NCBI GenBank assembly: GCA_028023455.1
Contig: JAQFVV010000442.1
Coordinates: 324,001-388,000, forward strand
Direction of reading: 5' to 3'
Origin: Epiperipatus broadwayi
Taxonomy: Eukaryota; Onychophora; Udeonychophora; Euonychophora; Peripatidae
DNA: 64,000 nucleotides
In this document: positions 22,030 to 33,024 of the stretch, piece by piece
Numbering within the stretch: position 1 is the first letter of the stretch
Layout: the number at the start of each line of letters is the position of its first letter
The notes under the pieces: model-generated
The model's input: the letters and a program-made list of their open reading frames with translations, nothing else
What the model was told of the DNA's origin: nothing
Databases searched by the model: none
Position numbers and translations under genes: made by a program

Positions 22030-22463
22030 AACAAAGCAAAGCAAAACTCCATATAGTAGTGCCACCTGTGCTAAACAGAGTAATCAATGGATGCCAGAAG
22101 GCTTGTGCATAAAATCCCTATCTAATGCCTACTCATCCAATATCCCCAGACTAGTTTCTGGCTTATGGCCTTCGTCAGTGAGGAGCTTTGGATCTGAGAG
22201 CACTGCATCTAGATCTTAGGATCTAATGCAACCCTCTACTACAAAACTATGAGCATGAAATTGAAAACAAAAAATATTTTAAATCTAAGCTCAATAGCTT
22301 ATATAGTCATATGGGTCTGAACTCAGTTCAGCACCCATACATTGCGCAAGCCTTCTGGCATCCATTGATTACTCTGTTTAGCACAGGTGGCACTACTATA
22401 TGGAGTTTTGCTTTGCTTTGTTTATAAACAATTATGTGCTAGTATTGGAGATGTGATCATGTG
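22030..22463 (+). mobile_element. Foldback element A (family ii) with hammerhead motif
   Basis: Arms of about 80 bases (22030-22109 and 22343-22423) are near-perfect reverse complements. They include GTAGTGCCACCTGTGCTAAA and the TGGATGCCAGAAGGCTTG block. Between them lie one hammerhead on the minus strand and a small palindrome (GAACTCAGTTC) that family iii also carries. A 40-base tail on the right ends in GATCATGTG, directly followed by the 13-bp duplication. The long perfect duplication and one-sided tail argue for RNA-mediated insertion rather than cut-and-paste. It is non-coding and presumably mobilised in trans. Confidence 0.65.
22142..22185 (-). ncRNA. Type I hammerhead ribozyme, family ii, core intact
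   Basis: Read from 22185 downwards: helix I TCCTCA; box CTGACGA (fits CUGANGA); helix II GGC with loop CATAA and GCC; box GAAA; helix III AC/GT with a TA loop; cleavage after GTC (22149-22151). The return helix I strand TGGGGA pairs with TCCTCA (one G-U). All invariant core positions I can check are present, so this is the strongest candidate in the window for a self-cleaving RNA. The A-A flank below helix II is not a canonical G-C pair and may reduce its rate. Confidence 0.65.
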
Positions 22464-22476
22464 ATTAAGTTCATTA
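22464..22476 (+). repeat. Target-site duplication of foldback A, right
   Basis: ATTAAGTTCATTA, identical to 22017-22029. Confidence 0.75.
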
Positions 22477-22479
22477 CTT

Positions 22480-24180
22480 ATATGTACATATGTTTTGAAA
22501 AATAATTTTATATATGTACAATGATAGATTAATAATTCAAGAATTAAAGATTTCCAAATCTTAGCTTGACCTGTTACTTTCAGTGCTTAAATGTCATGTG
22601 ATCTCCCAAATGATTTATCACTCAATTACCTGTTAAAACAAATTCTATTATTTTTATCAGAACAAAAACTAATTAAATGTTTAGTTTCTTAAGAAATCAT
22701 GTGACGTCTGAGCAAAAAAAAAGTTGGTCATGCTTTTATCTAGGAGCCTTTGACTCACAAATTTATCATTTACCACTGTACTGAACCATTCAAAGCTTTC
22801 CCATCAGTATATATAAACAATATATTCAAATATACTGTAATGAGGTTAAATAAATGTCACTGAAAAATATTTATTAGATATATTATAAAAATTTGATGTT
22901 ATGTAATCTTGGTGTAAAGGAACATAATTTACCATGTAATTATTTCCATTTTAAAATATTACTGTCTGTCTTAAGCTTTTATTACAGTTCTTTTTAAACT
23001 AATTAATAAATATTTTAAAAAAAATGATACACTAATAATATTTGATATAGTAAATATTGAAAGATGCAACCCTATGGGAGTTCTCAATAATTTTTAAGAA
23101 TATTCTGAGAATAAAAGTTTGAGAATTTTTAACCTATAAAATATATTTTTAAAAACTACAAATTTTCATAGAATCATGAAAATATAATGTAAGTTTGATC
23201 ATGCCTATAAAAGCAGATATTGTAAAATAAAATTATATTTCAGTGTATTTTGAAAATTACAGAATTTAATTTATTAAAGAAATGAAAACCGAATCATGTA
23301 TTAGCTTTAAATAAGAACTATCTAAAGTCATTTATTATTCTTAAAACAATTAAGTGTTATTAAATGTAAATAGCAACAATTAAAAACACAGTACTAGATT
23401 AATGTTTAATAAAAACATCTACCCTGCTAATATAAATTATAAAGTAAATATAGTGACTGTACAAAGGAAAATAGTAATGATATAAAAATTAAAAGAAGCA
23501 ATCACACAAAATAGTGAAGAAATTAAACACTTGCATTTTATATTGAATAAAACATGAGATCAGATAGATAATAAAAGGACTCATATTTTCTGAAATATGT
23601 AGAAGATTATTTACAATATTGTTTAAGAGAACATCTTTTATATAGTTCTATGATTCACACACAATTAGGATTAAATTATAAAAATATGATTAGTTTGAAC
23701 AAGAATCAGAAGATACTATAACAAATAATCAGGAAGATCTAAGTAGAAAGATGGATGAGAATACAAGTGCAATTTCTTTTTTGGATACAGTGGCAGATAT
23801 GATGAAGATGTCTAAATAATCAAGATTTGTGGTAAAAGTGGTTTTATAGAGTTCAAACAATTCTGAATAGATTTTTATGTGAGTAAAATTGAATAAAATA
23901 TTTCCCCATTCTAGATAATTAAATAGAACTGTTACCTTTGTAAACAGCCATATTGTAAACATATAGCTCATAAAGTAAAATGCTGCTAAAACCTCATATG
24001 ATGTAAATGGAATGAATGATAAACCCCAGTGGCAATTTATTGTTTGATAATAAATAGTGTTATGAAAATTTTTTTTTTAAATTTAAACTTCCAATAAATA
24101 ATAGAAAAATTAAAAATACAAATAAAAATTTGAAAGGTGAAACAAAATTTTTTTTTTTGGGGGGGGAGGAAGTTAACACT
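22480..24180. other. AT-rich DNA, no gene seen
   Basis: No domain-bearing frame. CATGTGACGTCTGAGC at 22698-22713 resembles the tail of the family iii foldbacks and may be a remnant. A T/G run lies near 24151. Confidence 0.5.
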
Positions 24181-24189
24181 ACTATATAT

Positions 24190-26200
24190 GCTGGAATGCA
24201 GATAATTCAGATTTTATGCCTCAAAAACTTTTCATTGTGATAAAAAAAACTAGAGAAGTTTTATATGGAAGTACAAAATGCTTTTGATCACATCATACAA
24301 CACTTTCAAAATGAAAATTGAAAATGTTGTAGATAAATTTGACTATAGAGACAAATGAGAGAGGGTAACACACTTATGGAATTTGCAGAAACATAAAAAT
24401 TGTATTAAATAATCTTTCTTTGATTAAAAAAAAAAGATAAAGGGAAATGAACAAGAATCATCCAAATGAAGATATTACAGAACTGGTCTTTATTTTTTTT
24501 TTAATAGAAAATATATATTTTAAGATTATAATGGATATGATTACCATGATTAATGAGATGTAAGATACATGTTTTTTTGCAAACTACAGAAACCAAAACT
24601 ATTAAGAAAGATGTTATTATCAAATGATTTTTTTAATATTCAGAAATACTCCAATACATGTCAATCATTTTAAAAATATTAACAGGTTTTGAAGATGGTT
24701 CAGATTTGACTGAGATCAAAATGAATATAAATAAAACTCTAATAAGTTGGCAAAGAAGCAGATACAAAAAAATTAAAAATTTCCACTTCACAGATAAATT
24801 TTCAGTTGAGCTAGGACAATGTATGAAGAAGAAAAATGAATATTAAAATATTTGAAAATGATCTATTAAAAAGAACTAAATATTTGGAATTTGTAAAATG
24901 ATCTAAAAAAAAATAATAATGATATAAAAAAAAATGCATCTGTGAATTGCAAGGAATAGAGTTCTTAAAAAATGCAAAACAACATTTTACTATTGGAAAA
25001 AAACTTGTTTCAGAATGGGGGGTGGTGAAATCATCACTAAAAAAAGAAATGATATCATGAAATGTGTAGTGCAAGAATTAAAATTATCTTTATAATTACT
25101 ACAACTTCTAAATTGCCAAGAATTTTAAATGAAGAGGTGAGGCATGCAATTAAATCTATGAAAAGGGCAAAAATTCTAAGAAATTATGAAATTATTATGG
25201 ATGTCTCAAAAAAAAAAAAAAGTAGGTGAAGAAAAAAAATAAGTTGGCCAAACTATATACCAAATGTCTTAATGATATGACTGGAAAAATACAGTAGTAA
25301 TGTAAATATTTAGTAAAGGTAATAAATATATTAAAAATTGTACATGTATCAATCTTCTACCTGTTTTATAAAAGATCTTTCTTAAGATAATTACAATTAA
25401 TCTACAATAATCTTTGTATTCTAACCAAGTAAAAAACAAACTGGATATTAAAGTAGTAATAGCACACAGAATCATATCCAAGTATTGAGAGGAATTGTAA
25501 AAAACCAATAGCTATGAATTGCCATTATTCTTTAGACTTGTAGAGTATGAAAAAGCCGTTGATTTTATAAGTATTTCCACAGTGATAAAATTTTGAAGAA
25601 TATTTATTAAAGTGCAATAGCTATGAATAGATTACACAGTGACATTAAGAAAATTAACATTGCATAGCATGGTGATTTCATATCTTTAAAACTTTTTATA
25701 GTAATTTTACAAGAACTATTTCATGGATAAAAATGGAAAACTAAATAAATAAAAATATATGGATCTTATTTAAGTCATCTAAATTTTGTAAATGATGTGA
25801 CTGGTTTTGAAGCAATGCTTCGGAGGTTTAGGAAATGTTTGGGAATTATTACATGAAAGAAAGAATGTAAGGTTAAAATAATTGCTAATAGGACTTAATG
25901 CAATGTTAAATAGAATTTTGAAAAAGAAGAAAATTAGGATTGATAAACAAATATTAGAAAAAGTTAACAACAAATATATTGATTAAATTATTAATACAGA
26001 TGTAAATATATAGAATAAAATTAGTCAGAGAATTAAATTTGAATGGATTGCTTTTAGTAAAAATAACAATATTAAAGGAGAATATATTTATATATTTAAA
26101 AATGGTTTTTAAAAACATATATTGCCAGTTATTGCATATGGATATGAGATTTGGACACTTAACAAAAAAGCAATACTGAGGCTTATAAATTAACATCAAG
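24190..26200 (+). mobile_element. RTE-like LINE relic, endonuclease and RT, heavily decayed
   Basis: This is the only plus-strand LINE. Translations in shifting frames give an endonuclease-like stretch at 24300-24480 (ENVVDKFDYRDK, then a LMEFAE segment). Next are ILTGFEDGSDLTEI (24670-24720) and an ISAIRKKDG-like linker near 25000, seen as a GGEIITKKRNDIMKC-type segment. Then come RT remnants and a YGYEIWTLNKKAILRL-like segment at 26135-26185. Order and spacing match the minus-strand copies. Many stops and frameshifts plus long A runs indicate great age. The 3' UTR and tail are missing. Confidence 0.6.
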
Positions 26201-26204
26201 CTAG

Positions 26205-27340
26205 TAACTATATATTTTAATAGTATACATTATATACCAACTGTAGAAATCTATAGTATCGTATAACTTGTCTTATTCAATATTTGCTTTAAAAATTATA
26301 TTTCATTCTATTTCTGTACTTTGCTTCAAAGCCATCAGCATATATAGTAGATATGGATTAAAGTCAATAATTATAAATTAATCTGAGATTTGATTGGAAC
26401 TATAATGTAATATCCATTGATTACTCATACTAACTAACAATAGATGGTTCAAAAGTAGAATAATATCATAGATTATTGTTCTTAATGCTTATGTAGAATG
26501 TGTAATGAGAGAGTTTTGTAATACAATAAAATGCCATAAATCCACAATTACTGGTTCTATGACATTTTAGTATTTATGAATTTTTCGTATTTGAATTTTG
26601 TTTGGATAATAAAAATTTTTGAATAATTTTTACTTGGATTAATGGTATTCTATCCGTATTTTTTTCTACATTAGGATAGTGTGATAGGATAACAAACTTA
26701 AGTCCATAAATTATCATAAAATAAAAATGAATAATTTTTTTATTTCTTAGCCAATTTCTCAGACTAAATATAACAATTCCGTTCATATTGCGCTTTATTT
26801 ATTTATAATTTGTTTAATTAATTTTATCTTATTTCTAAAAGGCAACAATATTACAATTTGCTAGTAAATTGGGATATCGTCTGTCCCATTTAAATCATTT
26901 GTAATTGGGCCGAATTAAAGAAGCAATAAATAAATTGAGGTAATTTTTAAAAAAAAATGTTTTAATACAGAAACTAATATTTACTAAATATCTAAATATC
27001 CGTGGATTTTAGTTTAAGAGTATAATTTTTAAAAAATAAAAACAAATCCGCAGTTAATTGCGACAATGTGTCTGTTAAGATTTTACGCCACTAAAAAATT
27101 TTCATTTAGTTTTGGTTTAACATATCATCGAGTAATCTAAACTTGCTTTAACGATTATATATTTGAATTATATATATATAAAAGAAACTAACATTTCAAG
27201 GTAATTTTATTTTTGACTTGTTAAACTGGGTTTAAAATATTAGCCAGCCTAATGTGATGAACTATATACATGTACCGTAATTTAAAAAGTAATATGATGT
27301 TTAATTCTATCATCTCTATTGTTATTTTCAAAAGAACACA
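26205..27340. other. AT-rich DNA, no gene seen
   Basis: No recognisable features beyond chance frames. Confidence 0.55.
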
Positions 27341-27344
27341 AAAA

Positions 27345-28965
27345 TCATCATCATTTTCAATCCTTGTTGATCCGCTGTAGGATGAAAGTCCACATTTAGT
27401 CAAATTTTTCGTATTCTTAGTATTTATTCTCAGTCTCGCAGTAGTAAATTACCTTATTTCATCTATCCATCTCACATGGTAGCCTCTTTTTAGATCTTTT
27501 ACAATCTCTAAAGATCCAGTTTAAGACTTCAATTGTTTATCTATTATCCTTTCTACTAAAAATATGTTCCCTCCAACTATATTTCAGTCTCTTAATTTTG
27601 TTGATGATGTCAATAACACCTTATTCTCTTACTCTCATATTTTGCTTTTGATTCCTTCTTGTTATCCCAGCATACATATCTCCATACATCATTGAATAAT
27701 GTGAAATCACTGTACCATATTTCTGCCAAGTATCAAATGTCAGATCCATATGTAAGAACTGGTAAAACAAATTGTTGATTATTATTGATATTGGGAATGT
27801 CTAAGTGTTGACTTGGTTTTTAATTGTTATATATATATTAGATATCTTTCTTTTCAAAAGCATTTTTTCCTAATTTAATTCCATGATCAATTTCACACCT
27901 TGATGTATCTATATTAATAATATGATCAATGCACGTTTGTAGTTGTTAACTTCTTACTAATTCATTGTCAATCTTTATTTTCTTCTTTTAAGAAAATCTA
28001 TTGGACAGTTACTTTAGTTTTCTTTGAGTATCTATTTTGTTACTTTCATTTGATAACTCTTGCAACATTCTATGAGCATTATGTGCAAAAATAACTACAT
28101 CATCTTCAAAATCTAGATGATTAACATGATTTCCATTTACCTTCATTCTCTTAGCTTTCCATTTTAATTCACAAAATACTTATTGTTTAAAAATGTTTTA
28201 AAGATGTGGAATCATCCTGTTTAACAATCTTCTCAGTTTTAATCTTCTTAGTATCTCCATTAGAAACAAATGCCTTTTTATAATCTACAAATTCAAAGCA
28301 TAATGGCAACTTATATTCAATGATTATTTTTGTGACTTCTCTCAGTATTTGGATGTGATCCACTATGCTAAAACCATTTTTTAATTCATCTTGTTTGTTT
28401 AGTTAGTTTGATTTCAGAGTTCACTACAGATGAGTTGTAATTATCTTGGTAAAGATTTTATGTTGCTTTTCTTAAAATATCAATATTAGTATAACATTCT
28501 TCCAGTCATTGGTGCATCTTTATCATTTATATATTTGATGAATAACTTTGCTACTTCTTTCAAAATATTGATGATAATTCTGATCATTTTTTGAAACTCT
28601 TCACTTTTTCATGGACTTTATTGTATGTCTCACTTATTCATTTAAAATATTTGGCAATTCGGAAGATGTAGCAATTGTAGGAGATATTTTGTTTTCTTGT
28701 TGTTTATTATCTTTATGGAACTTTTTTACACATTTCATTATCTATTGTTTTTAATAATAATTCCATATTTTCTTTTTATCGCTGAAACATCTTTCTTTCC
28801 AATAGCAAATGATATTTTAAACCTCTAAGATTTTTGTATCCAATTCTTTTTAGCTAAGCCATTTCTAGCTGCATGGTGTGATTATTTTCTGTATTTCAGC
28901 TTTAATTCACTAACTTGCAGCTATCTTCAGCACTATTTTGGTAATTTTAAATTTATTTGATAGAA
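27345..28965 (-). mobile_element. RTE-like LINE relic, 3' UTR and RT
   Basis: The 3' end is recognisable by CATCATCATTTTCAATCC followed by CTGTAGGATGAAAGTCC (27348-27390). Upstream on the minus strand the RT blocks can be followed through many frameshifts: block C near 28095 as an FEDDVV-type segment, block A near 28275 as an FVDYKKAFVS-type segment, and the GKS region near 28600. It then breaks off and resumes at 29815. Divergence from the 13033 copy is large. Confidence 0.65.
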
Positions 28966-29814
28966 AATCTGGAATTAAAACAATATTGATTTATTAATTT
29001 AAAAAAATTCTCAAGATGTTAGTATTGTATAGAGAAACTTTTTGAAAACAAACTTATAGCCAGACTAAAACATTGCTGATTGGAAGTTTCTAGTTCTCTT
29101 CATATAAGAATGCTTACAAGAGTTTTGAGGATATTCATTCATTTATTAGATTTTGAAATGGAAACATTTTCTGTAGTTTTTTTTACATATTTATGATGAT
29201 TTTTCATAAAATATTGGTGTAATATTTTTTTTTTCGAAGAATAATGTGATTAGATTCAAATTTTATTTGAAAATATTTACTTTTGGGAAAAGATAAATTA
29301 ATAAAATACAAACATAACTTTTTTTATATAAAAAACTATTAATAACAAAATATATACAAATATTTATTTGTAAGTGACTTGAACAAGAATATATTCACTT
29401 TGGCTGTAGCAGATTTATTTTTGTTATGTTTTAAAAATTATAATATTTTAAATAAAATTATTAGCTTTAAGTAGTCTAAATAATAATTCATTTAAGCTTT
29501 ACAAACTAAATTAAAACAATTATGATTTTTTTAGTTTAACATTTTTATCAGCAATGTGGTCACCATCCAATAAAAAAGTTATTGTCCATTATAAATTATT
29601 TCAGTTTAATTTTTTTACATATTTGCAAAGTTGCAATAATAATTTTATTTGTAAGCATATAGTTTTAACAAATAATCCAAATTTTCTAAAAATATAATAC
29701 TGAATAAAGATAAATTTTATCAAATAAAAAGTTGTAAATTTAATCCAATCTACCACAAGAGATTCTTTCAAAAATGTAAAGAACTAAAGGGTTAATGTAT
29801 CATTTTTAAAAAAA
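28966..29814. other. AT-rich segment interrupting an RTE relic
   Basis: About 850 bases separate two parts of one LINE that are contiguous in the copy at 13033. Nothing in the segment was recognised: no coding frame, tRNA boxes or obvious terminal repeats. It may be an insertion or the product of rearrangement. Confidence 0.45.
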
Positions 29815-30960
29815 ATTATATTTATTCTTTTCTTCATACATTGTCTGGTCTCAGTAGAAAAATTTTTGATAACTTATTGTCTTTTTGTACAAGCTATCTT
29901 TCTTGTAGTTCTCAATAAAGTATTGATTTTCCTCATTGATTTCAGTCACATTTTTGGTCTTTAAATATTTTTAAATGATTTGCAAATTTTAATTTTAATT
30001 GATCTCAGTGCTTATTAAAAATTAAGAATATCAAATATTAATACTATCTTATTAAAGTAATTTTTGTCTATCTAGTTTTGCATCACCATGTAACTTACAT
30101 TGCAATCTTAAAATATACATTTTATGTTTGCCAAAATGTAATCCAATTTTTCTGTATCTTTATTGGAATGCTTCTATATCCTTTCCATTGAGTATTTTTC
30201 TCACAGAAAGAATTCATAATATAATTTTTTGTGTGTGAATTTCACAAGTCTGTCTGATCTCTTGTTTCTGCCACCATAAGCAAATTTAATCAGATAACTT
30301 TCATCTCATCAGGAGCATCTTGTATATTCATATAAAAATCTATTTATTCACCCCAATGATAACTTGTTTGGGCATAAAGCTGATTTATCTGCATTTAGTT
30401 ACTTCTATTAATTTAAAGAAGTAATTTTGCTACTCTGTCTAATATATCAACTTCCACAAATGTTAATCTTGCTTTTTATTTATAATGAGTTCCATTTTTA
30501 ATTAACCTTCAATATTTATGCACTTTTAAAATCAATTGCCTCTCCATCTTTTTTTCTAGCTAAACAGGTTTTTTTTTTCTAATTTCTGAAATTTCTCTTC
30601 ATTTGAATGTGATCTATAGTTACAGGTACTACCTAAGGATCATTATGAAATTGCAGTCTGAGTTTGCAATTCAGGAATTCTTAGCATGTTCTTCCTTTGG
30701 CCCCAACTGCTGCCTTAGATGGTAATTTTACAAATTCCCGGGAATAAGGGATATAATATAGTTTTATCTGCTGTGATTGTAATAATCTATAAGAAAAAAC
30801 TCATTTGATATTTCAGTTAAAATCTATCAGATAATTGGATCTTGAACTCAGAGATAAAAAGCTATAAACTCATCATATTGTCTTCTTTAACATCTCAAAA
30901 ATAAACTAAAAGGACTCCTTGCAAATAAAAGCAAAATTATTTTTATAGTCAAATATATAT
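29815..30960 (-). mobile_element. RTE-like LINE relic, continuation towards the endonuclease
   Basis: GTCTGGTCTCAGTAGAAA and GCTATCTTTCTTGTAG match the RT N-terminal region of the 13033 copy. From about 30100 the sequence parallels 45690-46500 (GCTTCTATATCCTTTCCATT, then GAGTATTTTTCTCACA), which is the endonuclease part of a second full-length relic. The coding sense is minus. All frames are broken. Confidence 0.5.
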
Positions 30961-30999
30961 ATATGGCAAAATCTAGATAATTGTCACATTTTACATTCA

Positions 31000-31490
31000 T
31001 ATATGTTACAACTTCATAGTTTAATTATATTTGCATTACATCTTCATCTACTAAGTGCTAAACTCTTATCTTAGAACATTTATGTAGCTCTATACTACTG
31101 CGAATGTTGTTTCCAGAACTCAGTTTATACTTATTTTGGATATCTTATGATTATCTTTCTTGTTAAGATTATAGATTTTATCCTACCATATCTTGTTAAC
31201 ATTAATATGTCACATGACAGACTCAGTTACTTTATATGAAATGTGCAAACTTTGAATAAAATCAATAGCTATAAAGTTGTAGACAACTAAACTTTTACAT
31301 TGAATATAACAAATATGAGATAGAAGTAGAGCATTAGTCTTTGTATGGGCATCTTATTTTACTATCATCTAGTATTTTCCAGTTTTATTAACTTTACATC
31401 TAGAGTTAAGAGAAAGTGCAGTGCCATTGCACATATTATTACTGCTAATTTAGATTTAAAACTGTCAAAATGGCTTTTCTGTACAGTAAA
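31000..31490. other. AT-rich DNA, no gene seen
   Basis: No gene or repeat was recognised. Confidence 0.5.
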
Positions 31491-31502
31491 GAGAAAAAAT
31501 TC

Positions 31503-31592
31503 TGTCAAGTGGTTAGCATAGCTGCCTTCCAAGCAGTTGGCCCGGTTCACTTCCTGGTCAACACATTTGACATATATAAAAAAAAAAGAGAG
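31503..31592 (+). mobile_element. tRNA-like SINE, family 1
   Basis: Starts AAGTGGTTAGCATAGCTGCC, has an anticodon arm CTGC-CTTCCAA-GCAG, a B-box remnant CCGGTTCACTTCC, and ends TGACATATAT with an A-rich tail. GAGAAAAAATTCT before it and GAGAAAAAAATCTT after it may be imperfect target duplications. Confidence 0.6.
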
Positions 31593-31599
31593 AAAAAAA

Positions 31600-32920
31600 T
31601 CTTCTAACTAGCTATTGACTGAGTTAGGTGATGCATTTATGGGTTTTTTTCTTTTTGTTTTATTTTCTAAATAAGAATAACTAAAATCAATTTTATTGTT
31701 CAATAATTGAATATCTAAATGTTTTGGTTGGCTCTCTGAAAAAAAAAATCTTAAGATTCTTTGAAAATTTTTGTTCATTTAAGACTAAATTTACTTTTCC
31801 TTGTTTTACATAAGGTATTTTGAGCTGACTTTCACACGACCCTCAACTCTCCACCCAATCTCATACAATTGATACACTTGACAACATATTTTCCTTGTTT
31901 TATGATTTTTAAAATTTTAATTAGTTAAACAATAAAGACGTCACATTTGGATAACTTTACACTTAAAATCCAAAGCCTAGATGCACATTTTTACCATCTT
32001 AATATATTTTATTGGTCATAGAAGTGAAGTTAAGGTCGACAGAAAACACCTTGAATTTCATATCGAATTACTACCTTGAACCTTTTGTTTATTAATGTAT
32101 TAAATAGTACAGATGAGTATGATCAATTAAAATTGTGCTAGCTACAGCTATCAACAATAAAAAAAATATAGATTGTTAAAAATGCTCTTTCAACTTGATA
32201 TAATTGTTTGTTATATACATAGCAAATTAGAAGCAACTTTTTGTTATGGTAATCGTGTTTAAATTTTAAGGATAATATTATATATATAGAAAAATAATTT
32301 TATTAATCTGGAATAATATCAAAGGCATTCCATCAAATATATTGCCGGTTTGAAAATATATATATACATTCTGTTAAATAATTAGATACATTTTATTACA
32401 TGAAAATGTTTGACCAGTACCTTCCAACAAGATTTATTATTAATTTTTATCGTAGAAAAAAAAAACATGATTTATTATTATGATTCAATATCACTTTTAT
32501 GCAATTGTATGTTTTATCCCCCCCCCCCGCGCCTCTAGTTTGCAGATTTCTTCATTATTGAACTCTAACAAAAGGCAAGAGACTCATTAAAGTAATGTTG
32601 TAGCTCTATGTAATGATAAAAAGCACGATACTAAAAAAGTTGCAGATAACGACAAACCAATGATGATTAAAGATTATTATTTGATTCTAGTATTCTACTA
32701 CAAGTAGATTTTTATTTGACAGACAAAGCATACATTGAAATAATAAAGTATTAAATACCATTTGATTAGCTTGCATAGATTATAAGTTTAAATTTACAAC
32801 TTAAAATTACTTACACTATTGACCCATCTAATCCGTCATATATTATCAAAATTCGTTACATTATATATATATTTATTTATAACATTTAGCGTCAAAAGAA
32901 AGACTACCATTAATAGAGCA
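31600..32920. other. AT-rich DNA with a family i fragment and a C-run
   Basis: 31815-31870 is the reverse complement of the right block of the family i repeat (GACTTTCACACGACCCTCAA). A run of eleven C followed by GCGCC lies at 32518-32533. No gene was seen. Confidence 0.5.
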
Positions 32921-32925
32921 ACAAG

Positions 32926-33022
32926 CATTGGTGGTCGAGAGGTCAGCACAGCTGTTTTACAAGCAGTTGTCCCGGGTTAGCGGGTTCGCTTCCCGGCTGG
33001 TGCTATGACATATGAAAAAAAA
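32926..33022 (+). mobile_element. tRNA-Val-like SINE, family 1
   Basis: A box TGGTCGAGAGGTCAGCAC, anticodon arm CTG-TTTTACAAG-CAG (TAC anticodon), B box GGGTTCGCTTCCCGGCTGG, then TGCTATGACATATGAAAAAA. Close to the copy at 11986. The region between anticodon arm and B box (GTTGTCCCGGGTTAGC) is longer than a normal variable loop, a family feature. Confidence 0.7.
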
Positions 33023-33024
33023 AC

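Noticed and set aside
22030-22463. CRISPR-like repeat/spacer arrangement
   Set aside because: Repeats are inverted arms of a foldback, not regularly spaced direct repeats, and the sequence is eukaryotic.
32926-33022. Functional valine tRNA gene
   Set aside because: A and B boxes are present, but no acceptor stem closes, the middle is expanded, and a poly-A tail and sister copies mark it as a SINE.
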